A DNA stretch of 64,000 nt from Zanthoxylum bungeanum (taxonomy: Eukaryota; Streptophyta; Magnoliopsida; Sapindales; Rutaceae). The notes beneath the pieces are model-generated. The model did no database searches. It had not been told where the DNA came from and was given only the letters and a program-made list of their open reading frames with translations. The stretch is from positions 1 through 64,000 of the forward strand of contig SKCR01051199.1 in NCBI GenBank assembly GCA_019454045.1. The letters run 5' to 3'. Shown piece after piece: positions 44,363 to 56,774 of the stretch. The translations under genes and the position numbers were made by a program. Every line of letters begins with the position of its first letter. The first letter of the stretch is position 1.

Positions 44363-46349
44363 TTAGGGTTGGTGCTCCGAGTGCCAATCCGGATCCTATT
44401 TATGTCTGATTCATAAATACAGACAGTTTCATTTTCCATAATATTACTAATTTTAACGGTAGCACCCTTGTCTTTTATACGCTTATTCGATCTAATTATG
44501 ATTAGATATCTGATTACGATTAGATTGAAACTGAATCTGGTTCACTGATAAGTGTATACTAGACAAAGACCCTAGGATTTACAGTATAGTGCGCAGTTAC
44601 AACGCAGTTTGTAATTGACATTGGGAAGTGCGCTATTAGTTGTATATCATTAAATAAAGTTCCTGGTCAAGATTTACTAACACGGGTCAGTTAGTAAAAT
44701 CCGCTGAGACCAGTACATGTCGTATATCATGACTTGGTCCGATGGTTTATCCTAGTGAACCATGAGTCTTGGGAGACTCGTATAGACATGTAGGTGTTTA
44801 TTTGATAAGACACTGAACGACTCACGAATGTTTCCTAATAGATGGTACACCAACGTCAATAGGAACCTTCTCGAGTTGAGCGAGCATAGTGGTCATTCGA
44901 CTTGAGATACCACTGTGGATATATGAGCTATCCTCCATACTTTGATGGCAGTCACGTCAACGATCTATTCATGATCAGACCTCCGCCCGTCGTTGGGTGT
45001 GGACTGATGCTCATGATATCATGTGCGTATCAAGATAGGATATGTCAGTCCTGTGTACATGGCATAATCATCCTCATGTGTTTACGATCTAGTAAATCCA
45101 TGGCCGTGGTATAACTTCGGAAATCAGTTCCGAGTGTTATTTAGAGATCGTAAATTGAAAGTCGACTGTATTATACCGAACGAATTTGACGTTCTCATCT
45201 ATATCTCAGGTATAATATGGATAGCCTGTGACGGAGGGATTATACGTATTCTATGACCTCGACTTACATAGTTTAGCGAGAATATCTGTGGTTGTCATAA
45301 TCCATGAGTAGGTGGATTATGGACATGAAATTGGATTTCGTGACGGATAAACCTAAACTTAGAGAGTCCCACAAAATGAAGTGTACTCGTTGAGCACTTG
45401 GGCAACTCGATATGAATAATACAGATTATTCATAATAATTCACCGGATTAAATGAGTTAATTTAGATCGTTTAATCGGTTAAACAATGACACATGCATTA
45501 GGGGATTTTGTCCGCTAATAATTATTGTGTATTTGTATTTGATACATAATATAATTAGATACACATTAATTATTCGTCAGATGAGATTTTGACACATGCC
45601 ATAAATATATGTATTTGTTATTTAATATAAATAAAAATACTTATATGGTTATTATTTAATTATTTATTTATTTAATTTTTAAATAATTAAATAATTGAAA
45701 ATTATAAATCTTATCCTTTTTGTCATAATTTTTATGATAAATGGTGATTTATAAGTGGAACACTTGGCATGATTTAAATCAAATTTTATTTGTCTAATTT
45801 TAATTGGTTAATTTAAAGTTTGATTTGATTTAAATTGTTTAAATTAGCAAAATCCCAATTCTTTCCTTATTACATATATTCAGTCAAGTTGGCCTTTAAA
45901 AGTCAAATTTATGTTCTCTCTCTTGATCACCTTTCCTTCACTGCCAAAAGTTAAAAAAACAAAAGGAGGGATTTTTGCTTGATGATTCAAGCATACAAGT
46001 CAAGGAAAATCAAGAATAAGCTTATGGAATCTTGGAGTTTTAAGAGGTAATCTTCAAATCCCTAAAGCTTGAAATTTGATTTTTTGTTTCTTTATTTCTT
46101 AGAAAAGTTCTAGGGTTCCTTTACTTGTCAAAATTTGGGGTTTTTGTTTGTGGTTGATGGAGAAGGAAGATAATGCATGTGTGAAGTGTAATTTCATTTT
46201 ATTTTGTTCAAATTATTGTTGGAAAAATTGTTGCCATTCTAGAGTTATTGATCCACTCTTAGATAGCCTAGAATTGTTCTAGAGTTATTCATTTATGGTG
46301 GGATTCATTTGGTGATGGATTAATTAGATTAATCTTGTTGTTCTAGAAT
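44363..46349 (+). repeat. Family D Copia-type LTR, 3'-truncated
   Basis: It starts TGTTAGGGTTGGTGCTCCG at the exact end of the B fragment. It shares two blocks with family B and E LTRs (about 44885-45070 and 45350-45420), so it belongs to the same group of long-LTR Copia elements. It is cut at about 46349 by family C. No coding sequence; a 70-codon frame at 44902 falls in the shared LTR block and is not conserved. Confidence 0.65.
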
Positions 46350-48271
46350 TGTTCTGGATTGAGAAGATATGAGACAGTATCAATCCACGAAAGATAAATC
46401 ATTAAATATCCCTAGTCAGAGTGATATCGAGATTGGACATCGATAATGCGTAAAAGACTAGTATTACACTTATGCGTGTTGTGAGGGCACGACGGCATAG
46501 TTCTCATATATTTGGGTATAAGATACTCATGCAAGTGTAATAGGAGGTTGTGTTTACTGATGGTACATGAAACAGCTTCGCTCTGGATAGACCCCCTCGG
46601 AATTCCATTGGTAGTATGATTATGTGTCTATGGAAGTCCGAAATCAGGGTAGGTGTATTTGGTATTAACCTGAGACTTGCACCGCTAATACTTGCGACAA
46701 TCAATATACTTTGGTTTTGGTCGTCCAGGGCTTTAACCGGTTCTGTGTACGCCTCTGCTGGGTATATTGAGAATCGTAGTGTATTGGGTGTGATGTCAAG
46801 ACGGAAGTATCACTCCAGTCATATGGAGATGATGATCGCGCAGGGATACAGAACTGGTTCTCTAAAGGGTTGCAACCATCGGGATAATATGACTTGGTCA
46901 TGATTATCCGATAATAAAGAGACTAGTTACTAGTAATCCGATATATGTTTCGTACAGGGCAGACACTGTACCAGCCCCAGGCCTTGCATGTGATCATCTG
47001 ATACTGGATCGAAATACGCAATACTACGTATACTACGCCTAATATAGATCGCTTATTCCTGTAAGCATGTTTCTGGAGAATTGGGTAGGCATGACGCTTT
47101 GCTAGAAGCCAACATTGTCTTGTAAATCGGTAAAAACGTAGTACTAAGTACTTACGTGTTCGGATCGTCCGACGACCGTATTTATTGCCAATATATCCGG
47201 GGATCTCATGGGTCACTTCTTGAAGATTCACCGATGAAGTATGACTCGCACTTTAATTAATCTGGGATTAATTAGATGAGAGAGAAAATTAATCTGGGAT
47301 TAATTACGGAGATATTTTATCTGGGATAAAATATCATTCAAAGAGAGAAAATGATTAATTTGGAATTAATCGATAAAATAATATATTCGATATATTATAC
47401 GAAATTGGATTTCGACGCGAATTAAAATTAGATTTTAATTCGGGTGAACGAGTTAATTTCGAATTAATTCGTTAGCGACGTGAATAGTGATTTCGCTAGG
47501 CATAATCATTTAATTACGTCGCAACGGAAAATTTGTTAATTTGGAATTAGTGAACCCGAGCCCGGGATTGTTTGCGAGCGCATTCGCATTTCGAATTCGA
47601 GTGCGGCACGCAAGTCAAATCAAGCATCAAATCGCTAGTCGCATCAAGCGTCAAATCATTAGTAACTTTGAGTGATGTGACAACTTGTCACTTGATTGAT
47701 TGAGTGATGTGACTTGATGGAAGTGGTTGGAAAGCTTTTTGAAAGCTTGATTGACATTTAATATATTTTAAATGTTTGGTATTTGTTTTGTTTTTTGGAA
47801 ATCAATTAATTGATTTTGCAAAATTAAAAATGTGTATTAGATACACACTTTTGCCACCAACACACATAACACTCTCTCTCTTTCTTCTTCATCTCTCTCA
47901 CACGCCCATTTGGGCATTTCTTGTTATGTTTTCTAGGCAAAACCGTGAGCAAGGAAGGGAAGCAAAGTCATGATTTTGTTGCAAAATCAAGAGTGCTAGC
48001 ACACTAAGAAGTCATGCGAAGGTGATAGGGAAGTCCACCCATGAGCATGAGATCATTTAACAAAGCTTGGAGCTTGATGGAGGACCTCACATGGATGATT
48101 CTTGGAGGAAAGGAGCAGCTCACTGCCGAGACTTGGAGGAGGCAGAAAGTTGTTTTTGTTGTCCACCGCATCGCTCAACCGCTCGATGTAAGTATTCCGC
48201 AACTTCCTCGATTGTATTCACATGTGTTTCATTGCTTATTATTCAATCCTCGGGACCGTAGAACTCCAACA
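46350..48271 (+). repeat. Family C LTR (copy C2), lacking the U3 start
   Basis: It enters the LTR at a place matching 52010 of copy C3 and ends GAACTCCAACA beside the primer site. The hairpin array is at 47255-47554. Confidence 0.8.
47255..47554 (+). repeat. Hairpin array in family C LTR (copy C2)
   Basis: The same series as in copy C3: AATTAAT-CTGGG-ATTAATT twice, the ATATTTTAT stem with a CTGGG loop, a GATTAAT stem with a TTGGA loop, and later members. Confidence 0.8.
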
Positions 48272-48272
48272 A

Positions 48273-48284
48273 TGGTATCAGAGC
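48273..48284 (+). promoter_or_regulatory. Primer binding site of family C copy C2
   Basis: TGGTATCAGAGC, a perfect initiator Met tRNA site, one base after the LTR. Confidence 0.85.
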
Positions 48285-50435
48285 GGAGTAAAAGCATGAA
48301 ATTTGACTTAGGCTTAAAATTTGGGTAAAATCTATTTGAGCATCATTTTATGAAATCGGATGATTGAGTATGCTTAAATGTGTTTTAATTGAGGATTGAT
48401 TGGATCAATTTGATGAAATGTTGTTTGGAACAATTTTCCCCAATTGGTGAGGCTTGGCCGAGAATATCAATTACCCTAAATGTCTTGGATTTTTGTTTTT
48501 TGATTCATTGGATGAGTTGGAATCAATTGGGAATTGTTGATTTAATGTTTAATTGGATTCAATTGGATTGGATTTAAAATTTGGACATATAAATCCACAA
48601 AGCCGAGACTTGTATAGCATGGTTTGGGTTTGATTTTTGTTAAATTATGTTGGACATGATTTAATGATCATAAGCATGATTAATTAGGCTAATTTGATGT
48701 TTTGGAAATATTGATTTGGGTAATTAATTATGATATACACTTGGTTTAATTAAATATGAAATTTGGAATTTTTTGTGTTTAATTAAATGGGCTTAAATTG
48801 GATTTGGGCTTGAAATGTTGTAAATGGGCTTATTGGGCTTGGTTGTACCAAGTTAGTTTTAGGCTAAATTGGTTGGATCCAATTGGGCCCAAAACCGTTT
48901 CCATAAAGCCCAAATGTGACTAATGGACCTTTAAAGTTTAATTGGGCCTAATGGGCCTAAATTGATTTCTAGGCTTATGGGGTAATTCCTTGATTGGGCT
49001 TTGGTTGCCGAAGCCCACGCCTTAAAAGAAATTAATTAAAAGCCCAATGGACTTTAATTAAATTGACGTTGGACGTTAATCGGGCTTTGAGACCCATAAC
49101 GATTAAATTTGGAATTTAAATCGTAAAGGTTCGTTAATAAAGTGTGATATTTAATTTGGAATTAAATAGTGAATTAGTATTAATTACAAATTGAATTGGA
49201 TTTAATTTTGTAGTTTAATTTAATTCAAGAATTCGTACTTTGAGTACTTATTCTCAAAACGAGTTTGACTCACGCAAAATCAAATCGTTGTTTGAACATT
49301 GGATGGTCATTAATTATCAGATTAATTAATTTGATTAGATTGATTGATAACATGCTTGTGTGAATACATGGTTTCGATGCATGAATAATGTATATCAGAT
49401 GGATATTAGATGAGTGGGGCAATTTTGGAAATTGTTGTAATAAATTTAGAATTTATTAATTGGACCTGCGTGTCCAGCCTATTACCTCCATACTCTTTGT
49501 ATTTCTCTTCTCACCTATTTCCCTCAATGTAAATGAGGTTTCTTTAGAAGTGTAGTGTAACAGGTAGAAGATATACTTATGCTAGCGGGAGAGAGGAAAT
49601 GGAGAGATTTGATCTAGGATCAATGTGTAAAGTATCCATCCGCATATCATTATTATTTATTTATATGCGCTTTATTATGTGTTTAGAATGCATGTTTAAG
49701 GGTGTATGATGATGAGACCTTAACAAAGATAATAAATTGGTTGCCAATTTGCACGCGAAAAACCCTTGCAAAATATTAAGCGTTTTTCCTTCCATTGAGT
49801 GATTCTTACTCAAGATCCAAGACTGGCATTGGCTTGTTGGCCAAAGTCAAGGCCTTTGTCCGTTGAGGATGTGTTTGAATCACGAGAGCTTTGTTCCATA
49901 TTGGTGTCTTGTCCAAGTTGTGGTTTGTTGGCCAAAGTCAAGACCATTTCTTGTCCATCGACATTGATTACGAAGCTTTCCATGGTCAATGGGTCGCGCT
50001 TAACTGGGATCACTAAGTTTGTTACGCCAAAGCCAAGGCTTAGTTGATTCAGAGGAAAAAGGTTAGGTAATATATTAGATATATTGGCATATATAAGATA
50101 TATGTTTCGGACTTGGATGTCCCCCTACTGGATCTAGGAATTTGATCGGATCCAACTGATCTTAGAGATCTACCTAGTTAATTATCATACAATTTGTTGG
50201 CCAAAGTCAAGATTGTGTGATATTTAACGGGATCCTAGCCCACTAGGAAACACGGTTTCCCGAGTACTCGACAGAGGGTTAGAGGCTCGCCGAAAAATAG
50301 TGGGAGGCAAGAATTGAATTTGCAATATTTGTTTAATTACTTGCCATATGCGCTCAAAACAAATATCATTCGTCAAATAAATTAAATGTTAGTTGGACTA
50401 ATATTTAAACGTTGTTTTATAAAACAGTTGGACTG
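48285..50435 (+). other. Family C leader (copy C2)
   Basis: No sense coding region. It contains ATTTAATTTGGAATTAAAT-type hairpins (about 49090-49170) and TTGTTGGCCAAAGTCAAG at 49834-49851, 49925-49942 and 50194-50211. An antisense frame (50013-49810) is nearly the same as one in copy C3. It ends among the TTGGA hairpins. Confidence 0.7.
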
Positions 50436-51743
50436 ATTATGCCTAGTGAAATCACTATTCACGTCGCTAACGAATTAATTCTAAATTAACTCGTTCGCCC
50501 GAATTAAAATCTAATTTTAATTCCGCGTCGAAATCCAATTTCGTTTAATATATCGAATATATTAATTTATCGATTAATTATAAATTAATCGTTATCTCTC
50601 TTTTATTGATATTTTATCCCAAATAAAATATCTCCGCAATTAATCCCAGATTAATTTTCTCTCTCATCTAATTAATCCTAGATTAATTAAAAGTGCGAGT
50701 CATACGTCATCGGTGAATCTTCTGGAAGCGACCCATGAGATCCCCGGATATGTTGGCAGTAAATCGGGTCATTGGACTATCCGAACACGTAAGTACCTAG
50801 TACTACGTTTGAACCGATTTACAAGACAATGTTGGCTTCTAGCAAAGCGCCATGCCTACCCAATTCTCCAGAAATATCCTTACAGAAATATAAGATCTGT
50901 ATCAGGCGTAATATATGTAGTATTGCATATTTCGATCCAGTATCAGATGATCACATGCAAGGCCTGGTGTTGGTACAGTGTCTGCCCCGTACGAAGCATA
51001 TATCGAATTACGAGCAACTAGTCTCTTTATTACCGGATAATCATGACCAAGTCATATTATCCCGATGGTTGCAACCCTTTAGAGAACCAGTTATGTATCC
51101 CTACGTGATCATCATCTCCATATGATTGGAGTGATACTTCTGTCTTGACATCACACCCAACACACTACGATTCTCAATATACCCAGCAGATGCGTACACA
51201 GAACCTGTTAAAGCCCTGGACGACCAAAACCAAAGTATATTGATTGTCGCAAGTATTAGCGGTGCAAGTCTCAGGTTAAGACCAAATACACCTACCCTGA
51301 TTTCGGACTTCCATAGACACATAGTCATACTACCAATGGAATTCCGAGGGGGTCTATCCAGAACGAAGTTTTTTCCCGTACCATCGGTAAAACACAACCT
51401 CCTATTACACTTGCATGAGTATCTTATACCCAAATATATGAGAACTTTATTGTTATGCCCTCACAACGTGCACAAGTGTAATACTAGTCTTTTACGCATT
51501 TATCGATGTCCAATCTCGATAATACTCAGACTAGGGATATTTAATGATTTATCCTTCGTGGATTAATACTGTCTCATATCTTCTCAATCCAGGAACAAAT
51601 CACAGGGACCTCCTATCATTTATATATCATTGTGATCTAATCACAAATGATAAGAGAGCAATCTCCTTTGTCACATAGTTAATTTGTACAACAACACAAT
51701 GATCTGTACAAATAGTGACGCTATGGGTCATAATTGTCCAACA
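50436..51743 (-). repeat. Family C LTR fragment, inverted
   Basis: The right end TCCAACA is the LTR start on the minus strand; the U3 part and hairpin array (about 50470-50688) are present; U5 and the TATA region are missing. It joins the plus-strand C2 leader at about 50436 through a short shared ATTAT. Confidence 0.8.
50470..50688 (-). repeat. Hairpin array in the inverted family C LTR fragment
   Basis: Eight of the nine hairpins are present in order; the last is lost with the truncated end. The final member is AATTAATCCTAGATTAATT (about 50670-50688). Confidence 0.75.
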
Positions 51744-51860
51744 ATCTCCCACTAGGCCTATAGCCAGTCACTCGAGTGTCTAACACCCGAACTATGTACG
51801 GTTGGCTCAAACTGCTGAGAAAAGGTTTTCGTCAGTGGATTTGCATGATTATCATTTGAT
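51744..51860 (-). pseudogene. pol: Family C inverted copy: pol C-terminus and polypurine tract
   Basis: The reverse of 59560-59675: polypurine tract (ATCTCCCACT on plus), then the RNase H C-terminal region (a DNHANPLTKT-type block near the interruption). The reading continues at 61719 on the far side of copy C3. Confidence 0.75.
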
Positions 51861-52913
51861 TGTTGGACAATTATGACCCATAGCGTCACTATTTGTACAG
51901 ATCATAGTGGTGTTGTACAAATTAACTATGTGACAAAGGAGATTGCACTCTTATCATTTGTGATTAGATCACCAAGATATATAAATGATAGGAGGTCCCT
52001 GTGATTTGTTCTTGGACTGAGAATGATATGAGACAGTATCAGTCCACGAAGGATAAATCATTAAATATCCCTAGTCATAGTATTATCGAGATTGGACATC
52101 GATAAATACGTAAAAGACTAGTATTACACTTGTGCGCGTTGTGAGGGCACAACGACATAGTTCTCATATATTTAGGTATAGGATACTCATGCAAATGTAA
52201 TAGGAGGTTGTGTTTTACCGATGGTACGGGAAACAGCTTCGCTCTGGATAGACCCACGCGGAATCCCATTGGTAGTATGACTATGTGTCTATGGGAGTCC
52301 GCAATCAAGGTAGGTGTATTTGGTCTTAACCTGAGACTTGCACCGCTAATACTTACGACAATCAATATGCTTTGGTTGCGGTCGTCCTGGGCTTTAACAG
52401 GTTCTGTGTACGCAAATGCTGGGTATATTGAGAATCGTAATGTATTGGGTGTGATGTTAAGACGGAAGTTTCACTCCAGTCATATGGAGATGATGGTCAC
52501 ATAGGATACGGAACTCGTTCTCTTAAATGCTCGAGCTATCGGGATATTATGACTAGGTCATGTATATCCGATTATAGAGACTAGTTGCCAGACATCTGAT
52601 ATGTGCTTCGTACGGGGCAGACACAATTCCAGCCCCAGGCCTAGCACGTGAACATCCGATACTGGATCGGAATATGCAATACTACGGTATACTACGCTTG
52701 ATATAGATCACATATTCCTATAAGGATATTTCTGGAGAATTGGGTAGGCATGGCGCTTTGCTAAAAGCCAACCTTGTCTTGTAAATCGGTACAAACGTAG
52801 TACTTGGTACTTACGTGTTCGGATAGTCCGACGACCGTATTTACTGCCAACATATCCGGGGATCTCATGGGTCGCTTCCCGAAGATTCACCGATGATGTA
52901 TGACTCGCACTTT

Positions 52914-53214
52914 AATTAATCTGGGATTAATTTGATGAGAGAGAAAATTAATCTGGGATTAATTACAGAGATATTTTATCTGGGATAAAATATTAATTAA
53001 AGAGAGAGAACGATTAATTTGGAATTAATCGATAAAATAATATATTCGATATATTATGCGAAATTGGATTTCGACGCGGAATTAAAATTAGATTTTAATT
53101 CGGGCGAACAAATTAATTTAGAATTAATTCGTTAGCGACGTGAATAGTGATTTCGCTAGGCGTAATCGTTTAATTGCATCGCAACGGAAAATTCGTTAAT
53201 TTGGAATTAGCGAA
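52914..53214 (+). repeat. Hairpin array in family C 5' LTR (copy C3)
   Basis: Nine inverted repeats in 300 bp. Stems and loops: AATTAAT/CTGGG (52914-52932 and 52946-52964), ATATTTTAT/CTGGG (52971-52993), CGATTAAT/TTGGA (53011-53031), ATAATATAT/TCG (53037-53057), CGAAAT/TGG (53059-53073), GAATTAAAAT/TAG (53079-53101), AATTAAT/TTAGA (53111-53129), and TTCGTTAAT/TTGGA with one G-T pair (53192-53214). All other stems are perfect. Confidence 0.9.
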
Positions 53215-53459
53215 CCCGAGCCCGAGAGTGTTTGCGAGCGCATTCGCATTTCAAATTCGAGTGCGGCACGCAAGTCACATCAAGCGTCAAATCGCTAGTC
53301 ACATCAAGCGTCAAATCACATGTCACTTTGAGTGATGTGACAATTTGATTGATTGATTGAGTGATTGATGTGGTAGTTGAAAAAGCATTTATTGGTTTTG
53401 CTTTTTGACTCTTGAAAAATGGAAAAAGGGTTTTGATTTTTGATTTTTGGAAAATCAAA

Positions 53460-53467
53460 TATATAAA
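53460..53467 (+). promoter_or_regulatory. TATA box of family C LTR (copy C3, 5')
   Basis: TATATAAA followed within 15 bp by a long pyrimidine patch (TTTTTTCTTTTCTCTCTCTC), the usual plant core-promoter layout. The same box is at 61248-61255 in the 3' LTR. Confidence 0.65.
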
Positions 53468-53931
53468 ATATTTTTTTCTTTTCTCTCTCTCAACTTCACT
53501 CACATTTTTCTCTCTTTTCCCTCCTCTTCTCTCACGGCTTGGAGCCGATTCTTCTCCTTCATTTTTCTGGTTCTGCCGAATGCATAAGAGAAGAAAGAAG
53601 ATGTTTTTGTGGCAAAAACATAGTGCTAGCACACCATGAGTTATCCTAAGGTGATAGGGCAGTGAGTTTGTGAGCTTGGAAACCATTTTTGGAAGCTTGG
53701 AGCTTGGAGCTTCAATGGAGTCTTCCATGGCCGATTCTTGGAGGAACAACAAGGACCAAAACCGTGTAGTCCATCAGCCAAGGAAGCCACTTCGGAGCTT
53801 CACCATGAAGTGTTCTTCATCGCGTCGCAAGATCCGATCATTGTGAGTATGTTCCCGCCATTCTCCTTTGTTGTATTCACTCATTTTTGTGCTTGATTTG
53901 ATGATTCTTGGGACCTAATTAGAAACCAACA

Positions 53932-56774
53932 ATCGTATCTTGAGCTTATATCAAGCATGAAATTTTTAGGGTTTAAAATTGGGCAAAATCGATTTGTGCA
54001 TCAATTGGTTAAATTGTTTGATTAAGTATGCTTGAATGAGGTTGAATTGAAGTTGTGCATGTTCAATTTCAAGAAAATTGGATTGGATCAATTTTCCCCA
54101 AAAGTTTAGGCTTGGCCGAAAATGGATAAGCCCTAATGTCTTGTTAATTTTTTGTTTTTTGATCATTGGATGACTTAAAACAATTGGGTAATGTTGATTT
54201 GAGGTTTAATTGGATTGAATTTTGAATTGGACAATTTTCCCCAAATTAGAGGCTTGGCCGAATTTAGTGATATAAAAAAATTCATTGTGATTTTTTGATT
54301 TTGATTCATTGGATGAGTTGAATTGATTTGGGAAATGAAGATTGTGGATTCAATTGGATTGAAACCGAATCGGATTGTAAAAAATCCTAATTACCGAGAC
54401 ACTTGAAGCATGTATTGGGTTTGATTTTGATTGAATTGTGTTGGACACTATTTGATGTTAAAGTGCATGATTAATTAGGCTAATTGATGTTTTAGAAATG
54501 TTAATTGGGTGATTAATTGTGTATTACACTTAGGTTAATTAATTGTGAAATTTGGAATTTTATAAGTTAATTAATTAGGCTTGAAATTGGATTTGGGCCT
54601 TATAGGTTGTAATTGAGCTTTTGGGCTTGGTTGTACCAAGTTAGGTTTAGGCCAATTTTGGTTGGATCCAATTGGGCCCAAAACCGCATCCATAAAGTCC
54701 AATTATGACTTAATGGACCTTAATTATTTAATTGGGCCTAAATTGATTTCTGGGCTTATGGGGTAACTCCCGGATTGGATTTTGGTTATTGGGTTCGATC
54801 CGAGTTGACCAAAAGTCCAAGCCTCAAGAAATTAATTAAAAGTTCATTGGACTTTAATTAAATAGACGTTGGACGTTAATCGGGCTTTGAGACTCGTAAC
54901 GATTGAATTTAGAATTTAAGTCGTAAAGGTTCGTTAATAAAGTGTAATATTTAATTTGGATTTAAATAGTGAATTAGTATTAAGTACAAATTGAATTGGA
55001 TTTAATTTTGTAGTATAATTTAATTCAAGAATTCGTACTTTGAGTACTAATTCGGAAAAACGAGTTTGACTCGAGCAAAATCAAATCGTTGTTTGAACAT
55101 TGGATGATCACTAATCATCAGATTAATTAATTGGATTAGATTGATTGATAACATGCTTGTGTGAATACATGGTTTCGATGAATGAATAATGTATAACAGA
55201 TGGATATTAGATGGGTGGGGCAATTTTAGAAATTGTTGTAATAAATTTGATTTATTAATTGGACCTGCGTGTCCAGCCTTATCACCTCCATACTCTTTGT
55301 ATTCTCTTCTCATCTTTATCCCTCAATGTAAATGAGGTTTCTTTAGAAGTGTAGTGTAACGGGTAGAAGAAATATTTGTGCTAGCGGGAGAGAGAAAGTG
55401 AGAGATTTGATCTAGGATCAATGTGTAAAGTATCCATCCGCATATCATTATTATTTTATCATATGCGCTTTATTATGTGTTTAGAATGCATGTTTAAGGG
55501 TGTATGATGATGAGACCTTAACAAAGATAATAAATTGGTTGCCAATTTGCACTCGAAAAACCCTCGCAAAATATTAAGCGTTTTTCCTTCCATTGAGTGA
55601 TTCTTACTCAAGATCCAAGACTGGCATTGGCTTGTTGGCCAAAGTCAAGGCCTTTGTCCGTCGAGGATGTGTTTGAATCACGAAGGCTTTGTTCTATATT
55701 GGTGTCTTGTCCAAGTTGTGGTTTGTTGGCCAAAGTCAAGACCACTTCTTGTCCATCGACATTGATTACGAAGCTTTCCATGGTCAATGGGTCTCGCTTG
55801 ACTATGATCACTAAGTTTGTTGTGCCAAAGCCAAGGCTTAGTTGATTCAGAGGAAAAAGGTTAGGTAATACATTGGATGTATTGGCATATATAAGATATA
55901 TGTTTCGGACTTGGATGTCCCCCTACCGGATCTAGGAATTGGATTGGATCCAATCGATCTTAGAGATCTACCTAGTTAATTATCATACAATTTGTTGGCC
56001 AAAGTCAAGATTGTGTGGTATTTAACGGGATCCTAGCCCACTAGGAAACACGGTTTCCCGAGTACTCGACAGAGGGTTAGAGGCTCGCCGAAAAATAGTG
56101 GGAGGCAAGAATTAAATTTGCAATACTCGTTCAATTACTCGCCATACGCGCTCATTCAAATTATTTCGTCGTTAAATTAAATGTTAGTTGGACTAATATT
56201 TAAATTGTTGTTTTAATAAACTGTTGGACTGTATTATACTTGATTATATAATTGGATTATAGTAATCAATATATTTGAATTAATTAATTTCAATTTACAG
56301 TTGATTTTATAATTGGATTATAGTAGTAATTGAGGTTAATTAATTTAAATTATATTTGATTGTATAGTTTGACTATAATAATCATTATAATATATAGTAC
56401 CACAAATCGTTGATTAAATAGTTGGACTATTAGAATCAAGATAAAATTGAAAGATTAGTGTTTAAAACATAATCCTAGGTGAAAATGTATTTAAACGACT
56501 TTAATTTTCAAATTGGGAATAATTTCAGGATGGTCCTGGAAAATTAATAAGTTATTTTATTTGATAAAATAATATATTAAGCCTAAGCGTGGAGTTAAGC
56601 AAATAGTAGAGCATAATTTTTGGAAGATTTATGTAATGATAACTTAAGTGCTTAATCCATGAAGTTTGTCGCAGTAGACTCCTTAATTTCTTATTCAGAA
56701 CTGGGGATTAGATCCTTAAAAGTATGATGACGAAATTGAAGGATATTCATAAATCTATGTTTAGATTTTAGAAG
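53932..56774 (+). other. Family C leader (copy C3)
   Basis: About 2.8 kb before the gag remnant. The primer site right after the LTR is decayed (TCGTATCTTGAGC in place of TGGTATCAGAGC). It holds TTGTTGGCCAAAGTCAAG at 55632-55649, 55723-55740 and 55992-56009, and the leader hairpins 56184-56439. An antisense frame at 55811-55608 resembles that in copy C2. Confidence 0.75.
56184..56439 (+). repeat. Leader hairpin series of family C (copy C3)
   Basis: Inverted repeats with TTGGA or TGG loops: TTAG (56184-56196), an ACTG/CTGT relic (56220-56232), TGATTATATAAT with a TGG loop and one bulge (56241-56268), TGATTTTATAAT (56302-56330), TGATTGTATAG with a TTTGA loop (56357-56384), and TTGATTAAATAG with a TTGGA loop (56410-56439). 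Confidence 0.75.

Larger units (their letters stand above)
46350..50435 (+). mobile_element. Family C Copia, copy C2: 5'-truncated LTR and leader (plus)
   Basis: LTR (missing about the first 150 bp), perfect primer site and about 2.2 kb of leader, ending near 50435 where the sequence flips into an inverted family C LTR. Confidence 0.8.
51861..53931 (+). repeat. Family C 5' LTR (copy C3)
   Basis: Starts TGTTGGACAATTATGACCC and ends AGAAACCAACA. In order: U3, hairpin array (52914-53214), TGAT microsatellite (about 53345-53370), TATATAAA (53460-53467) and a CT-rich tract. Confidence 0.9.

Noticed and set aside
52208..52504. 98-codon frame with relatives at 46616, 51101 (minus) and 59987
   Set aside because: It is a stretch of LTR U3 that happens to be open in several copies because the LTRs are similar; other frames and strands are equally open, and no domain is seen.
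53207..53752. 181-codon minus-strand frame and similar frames at 61064-61286
   Set aside because: It covers LTR promoter, microsatellite and CT-rich tract; the frame is not kept in copies C1 and C2.
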